Shown here piece by piece: positions 51,946 through 59,952 of a stretch of 64,000 bases of DNA (the first letter of the stretch is position 1; every line of letters starts with the position of its first letter). The notes below the pieces were generated by a model. It was given only the letters and a program-made list of their open reading frames with translations, was not told the origin of the DNA and did not search any database. Source of the stretch: Caulobacteraceae bacterium. GTDB lineage: Bacteria; Pseudomonadota; Alphaproteobacteria; Caulobacterales; Caulobacteraceae. The position numbers and the translations under genes were made by a program. The stretch spans positions 151,125 through 215,124 of the forward strand of contig JAIXZX010000005.1 of assembly GCA_027489335.1 (NCBI GenBank). The letters are read 5' to 3'.

Positions 51946-51960
51946 TGTCACTGACATAAT
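51946..51960. promoter_or_regulatory. Operator/promoter region of the Bil operon
   Basis: TGTCACTGACA (51946-51956) is a perfect 11-bp palindrome that overlaps CATAAT (51955-51960), a good -10 box 49 bases before the first Bil gene. A -35 box with normal spacing is not obvious. Binding by the XRE protein would block polymerase. Confidence 0.5.
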
Positions 51961-52009
51961 GTGCTAGCGAGTGATGATGACTATCTAGGCTCAAGAGCAG
52001 GAGCGCGAC

Positions 52010-52528
52010 ATGAGCGACACGACCGACCACAAGCTCGGCAAGGCCGAGCCCAAAACCATCGAGATCATCTTCACCGTTGAGGGAGATCTCACCCCGCGCA
52101 GCCTCCGCATCGACTCGGAGGCCAATGCGGACGAGGCCCTGAAGGCCATCCGCAAGCACCTCGACCGGAAAGACCTGGACGAGATCAGCCTGGACGACGC
52201 CGAAGCGCCGCTACCGAAGAAGGCGCGGATTGCCGACGAGACGGCCAACGGCGAGATTCTGCACGTGAGCACCAAGGGCCAGGTCGAGGTCGAGGTCGCC
52301 TACAGCACCCGCGAGGTGAAGCGCGAGTTCCGTCCCAACACCACAGTGGGCGCGGTCATTTTCTGGGCGATCTCGCCCGCCGCGCTCAACCTTGAGGGCG
52401 ATCCGTCGGACTTCCAGCTGAAGCAGGACAAGACCGTGCTAACGCCGGACCAGCACCTCGGCTCGATCGGCCGCGGCCACAAGCGGCTCGAGTTGACCCT
52501 GGTCTTCAAGGTCAAGCCGCAGGGCTAA
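52010..52528 (+). CDS. bilA: Ubiquitin-like protein of a Bil operon
   Basis: The 172-residue protein comprises two beta-grasp domains (about 15-92 and 92-172). Domain one begins IEIIFTVEGDLTPRSLRI and domain two begins VEVEVAYSTREVKREFRPNT. The C-terminus is ...VKPQG, ending in Gly as required for activation and conjugation by E1. This is the two-domain, ISG15-like plan of Bil ubiquitin-like proteins. The following genes encode E2, deubiquitinase and E1, giving the canonical order. Confidence 0.85.
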   Translation: MSDTTDHKLGKAEPKTIEIIFTVEGDLTPRSLRIDSEANADEALKAIRKHLDRKDLDEISLDDAEAPLPKKARIADETANGEILHVSTKGQVEVEVAYSTREVKREFRPNTTVGAVIFWAISPAALNLEGDPSDFQLKQDKTVLTPDQHLGSIGRGHKRLELTLVFKVKPQG

Positions 52529-52532
52529 GCCG

Positions 52533-53057
52533 ATGTCGGAAGCCGAGATGTCCCCGGACGAAGCGGCCCTGAGGCGGGATCTCAGGGATCCCGCCTTTAG
52601 GATCGGCGTGCGCAAGAAGCGGTGGCGGCTCGTGCGCCTCGACTTCCCTTACGCCTATTTCGAAATCGCCGCCGGCCAGCGGAACCCCGGCCCTAGTCAA
52701 TTCCTGCTGAAGGTGGAGTGCCGCGGCTATAGCGCCACGGCGCCTACCAGCCAACTGTGGGACGCACGAACCGACACGGCGCTCATCGAGGACCTGAAGC
52801 CGAAGAACCCGCAGGGCGGCACCGTCATCGCTTTCACCTCGAGTTGCGGCCCCTGCCTCTACCATCCCATCGACCGGCTCGCCCGGGACCACTGGCCCAA
52901 CCAGTTCGACGACATGGCTTGGTGCCCCGACAGCACCATCACCACGCTCCTGGAGACCGTCCATGCTCTCGTTCATCAAAGCGATTATCAACGCTCTGCG
53001 GCCCCCGACGCCGCGGCTGTCATGCCGTCGGAGCCTCTGGGCCTTGCTGCAGAATGA
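52533..53057 (+). CDS. bilB: E2-like ubiquitin-conjugating protein of Bil
   Basis: This 174-residue protein is assigned by context and shape: a beta-sheet core (VRLDFPYAYFEIAAGQ and QFLLKVECRGYSAT) and then IAFTSSCGPCLYHPIDRL, which contains the candidate catalytic Cys of an E2 fold, followed by helix TITTLLETVHALVHQSD (location only). Bacterial E2s of this kind take the Ubl from E1 and pass it to target proteins. It starts 4 bases after the Ubl gene; its last 95 bases overlap the next gene in another frame. Confidence 0.75.
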   Translation: MSEAEMSPDEAALRRDLRDPAFRIGVRKKRWRLVRLDFPYAYFEIAAGQRNPGPSQFLLKVECRGYSATAPTSQLWDARTDTALIEDLKPKNPQGGTVIAFTSSCGPCLYHPIDRLARDHWPNQFDDMAWCPDSTITTLLETVHALVHQSDYQRSAAPDAAAVMPSEPLGLAAE

Positions 53058-53478
53058 TCTGCGCCGGCGGGGCGGCACCATGAGGGAATCAGGCGCCTTT
53101 CTGCTCGGCGTCATCGACGCGACCGGTGGCAGACACATCGAGGACTACCTGGCTTACGACGACGTCGATCCGCATGCGCTTCGGGGAAGCATCGTTTTTG
53201 ACGGTTCTCGGATGGACGAGGTCTGGAAGATCTGCCGGGCGCGCGGCCTAGACGTGGTCGCCGACGTCCACACCCATCCCGGCCGTAGCTACGCGCAGAG
53301 CCGCACGGACCGCGCCAATCCCATGATGCCGGAACGCGGCCACTTGGCGCTGATCCTTCCGAACTTCGCCGATCGGATGTACGCGCCCGGCGAGTTCGGG
53401 ATTTTCGAGTACCGCGGCCGCGACGGCTGGATCGACCACAGCCGCAATGGGTGGCACTTCATGCGGATCGAGGACTGA
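52963..53478 (+). CDS. bilC: JAMM-type deubiquitinase of Bil
   Basis: The 171-residue product has the JAB/MPN+ motif: Glu42 in RESGAFLLG, then VHTHPGRSYAQSRTD with His103, His105, Ser113 and Asp116. Such metallopeptidases process or recycle the ubiquitin-like protein. The ATG at 52963 has GGAG seven bases upstream and supplies the N-terminal helix; an ATG at 53080 would avoid the long overlap with the E2 gene but remove that helix. Confidence 0.85.
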   Translation: MLSFIKAIINALRPPTPRLSCRRSLWALLQNDLRRRGGTMRESGAFLLGVIDATGGRHIEDYLAYDDVDPHALRGSIVFDGSRMDEVWKICRARGLDVVADVHTHPGRSYAQSRTDRANPMMPERGHLALILPNFADRMYAPGEFGIFEYRGRDGWIDHSRNGWHFMRIED

Positions 53479-53479
53479 C

Positions 53480-54790
53480 ATGCGGCTTAGCCTTGCCGAC
53501 GACCGAGCCGCCCAGTTGCTGACACGCCTCGACGAAACCCTGGACCTCCCGGCCGCGCAGGCGCGGCTCGAGACCGCCAGCGCCATCATCGGCTATGGGT
53601 CCGACATCAGCGAACCTTGGGCTCAGGCTGCGGTCGTCGCCACCCTCGCCTGCGCCCGGAAAATGTTCCGGGGCGGTGTCTACTTGGCGCCCGCCCCCGA
53701 CGCGCGCTGGGCGCTCACGAGCCCTGCGCCCCCCTCGCTGCGCCGCACTCTGCAGGCGCTTGGCGCGCAGCCGAGGGTCGCGCCGCCCGCCGCCGTGCGG
53801 CTGCACGTGGGCTGCGACGCACCGCCGGACGCGCCGTTCGTCGCCTGGACCGAAGGCTGGACGGCGGCCGTCGGCCGCGGGCCGACGCCCGACGCCGCCC
53901 CGGGCAACGAGATCAGCGGCGCCCTCGCCGCCGGCCTTCTGGTGTCAGAGGCGTTCCGGCGCCACGTCGCCGGTGATCTGCTGGCCGGGCGTCGCACCTT
54001 ACGCGTTTCTGCCTGGGGCCCGGAGGCCCCTGCGGATGCGCACCTACGCAACTTGCCCAGCGATCTTTGGCTTTTGGGCCTGGGAAACCTCGGCCAGGCC
54101 ACGCTGCTCGTCCTAGGGCTGCTGCCCTATCCAGACCCAGGCGCTGTGCGCCTGCTGCTGCAGGATGGCGACGTCGTCGGGCCGGAGAACCTGCACGTGC
54201 AATTGCTCACTGAGCCCGGCTGGATCGGCCGCCACAAGGCGCGCAAGACCGCCGCCTGGGCCGAAACGCGCGGGTTTGGGACGGTGCTGTGCGAACGTCG
54301 CTTCGACGAGGCCACGCGACCGGGACGCGGGGATCCTCGCCTGCTTCTGGCTGGCGTCGACAATCTCGATGCGCGCCGCCTGACGCCGACGGCCGGGTAC
54401 GACCTGGTGATCGATGCTGGTTTGGGGGCCACCGGCCCCGAGGCCTTCGACCTTCGGCTGCACGCCTTCCCCGGCCGCCGCTCGGCCCTCGAAGCGTGGC
54501 CTGATATCAGGGTCGATCCGGTCAGCCTGACGCCGGCGTTGGAGAAGGCGGTGCGGGACGGGCTGATCGACGCGTGCGGCGCAATTACCATCGCCGGCAA
54601 GAGCGTCGGCGTCCCCTGCACGGCGCTCGCGGCCGCAGCGATCCAGGTCGGCCAGGCCTGCCGTGCGATCGCCACCCGCCGGTGCGCCGATCTCGTGGAT
54701 ATCAGCCTCCGGGCGCTGGACGCCGGGGTGTGGCGCGAGATGCCAGGCGACCTGCGGGGCCTCGCATTCACGCCGTCGGTCGCGGCCTAG
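53480..54790 (+). CDS. bilD: E1-like (ThiF-fold) activating enzyme of Bil
   Basis: The 436-residue protein has an N-terminal inactive-like half and a Rossmann ThiF domain with LLGLGNLGQ (GLGNLG 200-205), the Mg/ATP Asp region QDGDVV (Asp231), the Lys in RHKARKTA and the Asp in AGVDNLDARR. Cys366 (DACGA) and Cys380 (VPCTA) are candidates for the thioester cysteine. It would adenylate and carry the Ubl. The ATG at 53480 is one base after the JAMM gene's stop. Confidence 0.87.
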   Translation: MRLSLADDRAAQLLTRLDETLDLPAAQARLETASAIIGYGSDISEPWAQAAVVATLACARKMFRGGVYLAPAPDARWALTSPAPPSLRRTLQALGAQPRVAPPAAVRLHVGCDAPPDAPFVAWTEGWTAAVGRGPTPDAAPGNEISGALAAGLLVSEAFRRHVAGDLLAGRRTLRVSAWGPEAPADAHLRNLPSDLWLLGLGNLGQATLLVLGLLPYPDPGAVRLLLQDGDVVGPENLHVQLLTEPGWIGRHKARKTAAWAETRGFGTVLCERRFDEATRPGRGDPRLLLAGVDNLDARRLTPTAGYDLVIDAGLGATGPEAFDLRLHAFPGRRSALEAWPDIRVDPVSLTPALEKAVRDGLIDACGAITIAGKSVGVPCTALAAAAIQVGQACRAIATRRCADLVDISLRALDAGVWREMPGDLRGLAFTPSVAA

Positions 54791-56403
54791 GTCCGGGCGC
54801 GGCCTCGGTAGAGCTTGCCGTCCACCACAAAGGATGCGGTCTGGCGGTACTCCTGGCCCCGTTCGTCGGGCTCTTCCAGGAGTTCACGGTGAATCACCAC
54901 ATGCGGTGTGTGGGCCACGAGAAGGTCGTTATCCGGGTCCGAGGCGCTGGTGGCGTTCGTCACAAGGTGGCCGAGCACGCGGCGCGGTCCGTGGAGGCCG
55001 ACTTGCTCCGCATCGCGCGAGATCAGTTCGGTTACCCAGACGTAATGGGGCAGCTCACGGCTTAGGAGGTGCTTCTTGACTGCCGGCGACGCATCGCTCT
55101 GGCTGAGGTGGAAGCGATATCGCGCGGCGCTTGTAAGGTAGGTGCGTTGGACCACACGGTCCTGGCGGCACTGGCGGTAGAAGTCGGCTGCCGATGCGGC
55201 AGCCTCCTGCGTGATCCCCGGCAGACGCTCGAGCATCCGTGCGCTGAGTTCCTCGTCGGCCTGCTGCTTGAGAAAGTCCCTCGCCACTTTGTCCGCCCGT
55301 TCGCCGCGCAGATAGACACGCGATGGCAGAGGCACGAACATGTGGGTGATCGCCTGGTCGGCGGTCAGGACGTGGTCGCCATCCATCAGCAACCGCTCTC
55401 GGGGCAGACCCTCGATGTCCGCCTGCGACAGGGGCATCAGCCGGTAGGGACCGCGCTGGTCGTCGTGGATCACGAAGGCCCGAGCAAAGACCTCGAAGCC
55501 GCGCCCAGCACGCATCGCGGGCCCCGGCGTCTCTACAAAGCCCACGGCGGCCACGGCATGGTCGACGACTTCCATCGTGAGGATGACCGGCAGCCCGGAG
55601 TCCAGGTAGCGCAGCACACGCGGTGCGGCCTCCTGGTTGATCGCCTCGTCGCCCTCACCGTTCGGCTCAAAGAGATCGAACAGGGGCTGGTGGCCCATGC
55701 CGGCCAGCGCGCGGATCATGTGCGCGGGATTGAGACCGTTCGACCCGGCAGGCAGCGCTTGGCTGAGGGCCGGGTCGGTCGGCGTGCTCGCCAGACGAGT
55801 GATCTCGGCCATCGAGTGCCAGGCGGTCCGGCGATGGCGACGGTGCACGGCGAGCGAGGCCATCCAGATGGCGGCCTGAGCGCAGGCACCGACCTTGTTC
55901 TCCTGCTGGATGAAGGGCGCACCCGTCACCTTCAGTTGCGCGCCGATCACATGCGCAGCGAATTCCGCGCGCGCTGCGGGACGCACCGTCAGCCCCTTCA
56001 ACTGGGGGAACGGCAGCACCGTGCGGCCGATCGGCCCCTGCGCGAGCGGCCGTACCACCACGAAGCCAAGGTAGCCGCACTTGGCCAGCGTCTCGGCCTG
56101 CGCGGCGAAGTCGCCCTCAAGGACCGCGGCGGGATCGGAGATGAAGAGATGGAGACGCCTTGTGCTGCGTGGGTAGCTCTTGAAGGCACCCGAATAAAAA
56201 GCACGGTAATCCGCGGAATAGTCCTGGTCGGTGTAGGGCTCTTCAAGGACCGCGAACGCGGCGCCCAGGTCTAAGGCATGAGCGATTAAGGCGTCCGCGC
56301 TACGGTTCGACAGGCCCGGCGCGAGGATCGCCTTCAGGCTGCTGGCCGCGTCGGGCGCAAGCGAAATCGCATTCAGAATCAGTCGCACAGTCCCAGATAT
56401 CAA
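54787..56403 (-). CDS. Papain-like cysteine peptidase next to Bil
   Basis: The 538-residue protein is convergent with the E1 gene and shares its stop region (CCTAGG). It has the order of a papain or C39-like enzyme: FIQQENKVGACAQAAIW with Gln166/167 as oxyanion residue and Cys174 as nucleophile, VVDHAVAAVGF with His282, and FVIHDDQRGPY with Asp314/315 (location only). The N-terminal 150 residues form an extra domain. Deubiquitinases often share this fold, so it may act on the Ubl or its targets, but this is inferred from position. No signal peptide or membrane segment. Confidence 0.75.
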   Translation of the reverse strand: MISGTVRLILNAISLAPDAASSLKAILAPGLSNRSADALIAHALDLGAAFAVLEEPYTDQDYSADYRAFYSGAFKSYPRSTRRLHLFISDPAAVLEGDFAAQAETLAKCGYLGFVVVRPLAQGPIGRTVLPFPQLKGLTVRPAARAEFAAHVIGAQLKVTGAPFIQQENKVGACAQAAIWMASLAVHRRHRRTAWHSMAEITRLASTPTDPALSQALPAGSNGLNPAHMIRALAGMGHQPLFDLFEPNGEGDEAINQEAAPRVLRYLDSGLPVILTMEVVDHAVAAVGFVETPGPAMRAGRGFEVFARAFVIHDDQRGPYRLMPLSQADIEGLPRERLLMDGDHVLTADQAITHMFVPLPSRVYLRGERADKVARDFLKQQADEELSARMLERLPGITQEAAASAADFYRQCRQDRVVQRTYLTSAARYRFHLSQSDASPAVKKHLLSRELPHYVWVTELISRDAEQVGLHGPRRVLGHLVTNATSASDPDNDLLVAHTPHVVIHRELLEEPDERGQEYRQTASFVVDGKLYRGRART

Positions 56404-56446
56404 TATTTTGGGAGAGGCGCTAATCTACGTGAACAAATCCCAGCAA

Positions 56447-56698
56447 CTACCGGAAGGCGAATCGAGCGGCTGTCGTGAGAACGCGACTTGCTCGCAATTC
56501 ATCTTCAAGAATCGCTTCGCGGGTCTCTTCCGTTACGCGGCCAAAGAAGCCGATGGTGGCCAGATCCAACTCGCCCTCTTCCGGTTCGACACCGCCCAGG
56601 TTGAGTTCGCGCATCTTGTCCCCTTCGACCATGCCAACGTCCTTCCCCGTTTCGGGAATGAACCCATCCTCGCGAGATTGTGTCAACGAGCGTGACAT
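56447..56698 (-). CDS. Possible small acidic protein upstream of the peptidase
   Basis: The 83-residue frame begins MSRSLTQSREDGFIPETGKD and has a strongly acidic, helix-friendly middle (VEPEEGELDLATIGFFGRVTEETREAILEDELR, location only). It lies 43 bases upstream of the peptidase gene on the same strand and could be its partner. The opposite strand has an open frame of similar length whose composition is less protein-like. Confidence 0.4.
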   Translation of the reverse strand: MSRSLTQSREDGFIPETGKDVGMVEGDKMRELNLGGVEPEEGELDLATIGFFGRVTEETREAILEDELRASRVLTTAARFAFR

Positions 56699-57119
56699 CG
56701 TGGGCCGCCTTTTGCTCCAGTCCGGTCAAATGTGCAACAGCCGCGGTTAAGACGAAGTAGCTCATCCAGAGCGCAGGCCATATGAACCGCTTCGACGGCC
56801 GTTACGTTCCCGGTTGGCCATCGCGCGGCGCACCGGTGAACCTGCGGTTGTCCAATGAGACCCGCCAGCGGGCACCACACAACCCCGGTTCGGCGGCACC
56901 AATGTGGCGTGGTCAATCCGCAAGTTCCGAGTCGAGCAGGCGTCAGCAGTGCCGGTCGCGTTGAACGCTCCCTGAGAGCCACGCGCATTTGCCCCAAAAG
57001 CGGCCCCTCCCGACGTCGTCATTGAGCCCAACTGGCTCACTGCCGTAGTTGGGGGGCAAGCTGGATGGCCGTCCGCCGCCGGGCCTCTCGTCATGTTTGG
57101 ATTAGGAGCGGGTGCCATG
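56699..57119. other. Stretch with no clear gene
   Basis: No frame here has a ribosome site, normal composition and a recognisable motif. Its 3' end is close to the HipA stop codon. Several long frames on both strands are typical of high-GC shadows. Confidence 0.4.
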
Positions 57120-58370
57120 TCACAGGAGGTGACCCGCGACCGACTCTTGCGCTGCGAGGATATCGCTCCTGGACCGGCTGGTGACCCCAGCCTCGGTCGC
57201 GAAGCGTTCCCACTGGGCGACGGCTGCACGGACCTCCTCGACCACTGAATCGATGACCCGGCTGGATAGGCCGTGGCGGCGGCCAAGGGTCTGGACGTGC
57301 TCTCGGGTGGGGTTGCGGCCTTCGCCCTCGATGTCGAGGTAGTGCTCGCCGCCGGGACCGGCGGAGTAGGTGAGGTCATAGGCTGGCGCCAGTCGCCATT
57401 GGCCGTGCTCGTCCATCAGATAGCTGTGTTGTCGGGTGTGGTCGTCGCGGTTGCAGGCCAGGACGTTGAAGACCATGCGCCGGAAGGCGGCTTCCACGTC
57501 GTCGGCGTGGCGGGTGATGGCCAGGGTCGCGCGAAGGAAGAGGTCGTAGCTCGCCGGGTTGCGCCAGGGCGCCTCCACCGCGCCGCTCAGCGATACCATG
57601 TGCAGACGCCGACCGGGTTCTGGCCGGTCAAAGCGCCGGGTGGCGAAATAGCCTGGGCCTGATCGCGAGGGCAGCAGGCGATAGGGCGCCATCTCCAGGC
57701 CTGCGGCCACGGCCATGGCGGCGTAGGCCGTCTCGATGGGGCCGATGTCGGCCGGGTCGTTGGGGGTGGCGAACTTGACGATCCAGGCTTCGTGGCCGGG
57801 CGCTGTCTCCTCTTCGGAGACCGAGATCCGCCCTTGTGCGTCGAACCCGACATGGATCTTGGGCCGCGCACCGCCTGAGCCTCCGCCCAGGGTCGCGAGC
57901 GTCGCGGCGAGCTCGCCCTCGTCACCGGCCAGGATGGCCTGGGACTCTTTGGCCAGGGCGTCGAGGTCGAGACTTTGCACCTCTGGAGGCGGCGCGGTGG
58001 CTGGCCTGTAGGTCAGCGCGCCCCGGCCGCCGTCACCGACCAAGGCCAGGCGATCGAGGGGCGTCAGGGCGTCTATGTTCACGCCTAGCCGGCTCAGACG
58101 CCGCCGCATGACCAGATGGCCCCAGCCTTCGGGCAGGCTGTCGGACAGGAAGCCATGCAGTCCGTCAAGCTCACGACTGCGAGCCGGGTGTAGGCCGGGA
58201 CGCGGCGGATAGAGAAGCCCCGACACGGGCAGGTCGGCCGCGATCATCTCTGGCGACCACTCGAGCTGCGCCAGGCCATCGGCCATCGCCAGCCGTCCGA
58301 CCGGGGAGGCGGGGGCGGCCTCATCGAAGCACAGGCTGGCGGCCAGCGGAGTCCCAGGGGCGAGCCTCAC
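57120..58370 (-). CDS. hipA: HipA-family Ser/Thr kinase toxin
   Basis: The 416-residue protein has the HipA N-terminal beta domain and the kinase core: GGGSGGARPKIHV (flexible ATP/activation loop), a Lys in AWIVKFAT, the catalytic CNRDDHTRQHS (Asp309) and LAPAYDLTYS (the DFG-equivalent metal Asp). HipA toxins phosphorylate glutamyl-tRNA synthetase or other translation targets and induce dormancy. The HTH antitoxin gene overlaps its start by 4 bases. Confidence 0.93.
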   Translation of the reverse strand: MRLAPGTPLAASLCFDEAAPASPVGRLAMADGLAQLEWSPEMIAADLPVSGLLYPPRPGLHPARSRELDGLHGFLSDSLPEGWGHLVMRRRLSRLGVNIDALTPLDRLALVGDGGRGALTYRPATAPPPEVQSLDLDALAKESQAILAGDEGELAATLATLGGGSGGARPKIHVGFDAQGRISVSEEETAPGHEAWIVKFATPNDPADIGPIETAYAAMAVAAGLEMAPYRLLPSRSGPGYFATRRFDRPEPGRRLHMVSLSGAVEAPWRNPASYDLFLRATLAITRHADDVEAAFRRMVFNVLACNRDDHTRQHSYLMDEHGQWRLAPAYDLTYSAGPGGEHYLDIEGEGRNPTREHVQTLGRRHGLSSRVIDSVVEEVRAAVAQWERFATEAGVTSRSRSDILAAQESVAGHLL

Positions 58371-58699
58371 GATTTGCCGGTCCTGTTCCGCGGCGCGCGC
58401 GTGCGGGATGGGCGCTTCGCGGCGGCGGCCTGCTGCGCCAGAAGCTCATCCAAACTGGCGGCGGCAGGCAGGGGAAAGAGCGCCTCCAGGCCTTCATCGC
58501 ACCGCAGCGCGACAGCGGCCTTCACCATGTCCTCCAGGGAGGCCTGGCCCTCGTTCTCCAGCCGCCGCCAGGTCCGATAGGCGACACCGGCCCGCCCAGC
58601 GGCCTCCACCTGCGTCCAGCCCAGGGCCACGCGGCGGGCCTTGAGGCGGCCCGCGAGGGATTGCAGAAGTTCGGTTGGGGTTTGAAGCATTGTCCACAT
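58367..58699 (-). CDS. hipB: HipB-like HTH antitoxin
   Basis: The 110-residue product has an XRE HTH at about 15-65 (RLKARRVALGWTQVEAAGRA, then GVAYRTWRRLENEG) and an Ala/Arg-rich C-terminal tail. A second ATG three codons in is possible. It overlaps HipA by 4 bases and should bind HipA and repress the operon. A 40-base AT-richer region upstream probably holds the operator. Confidence 0.88.
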   Translation of the reverse strand: MWTMLQTPTELLQSLAGRLKARRVALGWTQVEAAGRAGVAYRTWRRLENEGQASLEDMVKAAVALRCDEGLEALFPLPAAASLDELLAQQAAAAKRPSRTRAPRNRTGKS

Positions 58700-58932
58700 T
58701 TGGCCGTTATAGCCACGAATACCAAGTTAATTGGCCAGAAATGGAAGTGTAGGGACCTGCGGCGGGGCTAGTGTGGTCGTTGTATGCCGCCGTCGAGGCG
58801 CTTTAAGCCCTCCAGGCAGGGTCCGGCTCGGTCTTCGATGTCCTTCAATCGAGAACGTCGGCTCGAAGCGCCTGCCGCCATTCGATAACAGCGCACTTGA
58901 AGATAACACTGATGATGTTAAGTTCGAGGGCG

Positions 58933-59952
58933 ATGTTACGGATTTGGAAGAGCAAATGGGAACGCCGACTCGCGGAAAAGGCTGAGGCCTACCTCCGGGA
59001 GAGCTTCGGCGCGGCGACCCAGGTCATCCCAGATGCGCCCGCCAGCTTGCCCTACTTCATAGCCGATCAATACGCCCTCTGGCGCGCCGAGATCTTCGGG
59101 CGCCCCTGCATGCTGATGGCGCTACGTGCCGCTTCAAACGCGTCGGCTGAGGAATTGGCCCGCCATGTCCAGGCGGTCAAGGACCGCTCGGGCACACAGA
59201 CGGTCGTGCTGGTTTTCGAAACCCTGTCGCCATCGCGACGGCTGGGCCTGCTCAAGCGGCGGTTGGCGTTTATGGTGCCCGGGGCCCAGCTCTATGTCCC
59301 CGACGCGCTGTTGGACTTACGCGAGCGAGCGCCAAGAGCGCCGGTGCATGAGGTGGAAAAGTTCTCACCAACCAGCCAGCTTGTCATCCTGGGCGCGCTG
59401 CTTAGGCGTGAAACCGAAGCGCCGAGCGCCACAGCGCTGGCGAGCCGCTACGGCGTGGCGACCATGAGCATAAGCCGCGCGTTCGACGAATTGGAGGCGG
59501 CCGGTGTCGCCGACGCCCCACGCATAGGCAAGAAGAGAGTGCTGACGTTCCTAAGCCATGGGCTCGACCTTTGGCAGGTCGCCGCGCCCCGGCTGCAGTC
59601 TCCCGTCCGCAAGGTGAGGACCGTCGGCATACCCTTTCCAGAGACCTTTCCAGGCAAGGTGGCAGGTGAGAGCGCCCTAGCGCTTTACACCCCGCTGGCC
59701 CATTCGCGCGTCCAGCGTCTCGCCGTGGCTGCGGCCAACTGGTCCCAGCTGGTCCGCGACCACGGCTTGATCGTGCGAGAGGCCGGAGATCCTGCTGGCG
59801 ACGAGATCGAGACCTGGAGCTACGATCCAGCCGCGCTGACCACGAGCAATGTCGTCGACGCGCTCTCCCTTTACCTGAGCGCACGGGATCATCCCGACGA
59901 ACGGGTCGCGCAGGCTGCCGACCAGCTCTTGGAGAATATGTCGTGGTCGTAG
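58933..59952 (+). CDS. AbiEi-like antitoxin/regulator
   Basis: The 339-residue protein has an N-terminal helical part, LPYFIADQYALWRAEIFGRPC, and a winged-helix DNA-binding domain at about 175-215 (ATALASRYGVATMSISRAFDELEAAGV, location only). Together with the downstream nucleotidyltransferase-like gene this fits an AbiE-like pair, in which an HTH protein represses and counters the toxin. In-frame starts at 58897 (TTG), 58912 and 58933 (ATG) are possible; ATG 58933 gives a clean basic N-terminus. Confidence 0.65.
   Translation: MLRIWKSKWERRLAEKAEAYLRESFGAATQVIPDAPASLPYFIADQYALWRAEIFGRPCMLMALRAASNASAEELARHVQAVKDRSGTQTVVLVFETLSPSRRLGLLKRRLAFMVPGAQLYVPDALLDLRERAPRAPVHEVEKFSPTSQLVILGALLRRETEAPSATALASRYGVATMSISRAFDELEAAGVADAPRIGKKRVLTFLSHGLDLWQVAAPRLQSPVRKVRTVGIPFPETFPGKVAGESALALYTPLAHSRVQRLAVAAANWSQLVRDHGLIVREAGDPAGDEIETWSYDPAALTTSNVVDALSLYLSARDHPDERVAQAADQLLENMSWS

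Noticed and set aside
51018..54790. CBASS operon
   Set aside because: The regulator pair and E1/E2/JAB genes recall CBASS, but there is no CD-NTase or effector; the Ubl gene marks it as Bil.
55069..56274. A 401-codon plus-strand frame across the cysteine peptidase
   Set aside because: Arg/Gly/His-rich shadow composition; the minus strand has the ordered catalytic residues.
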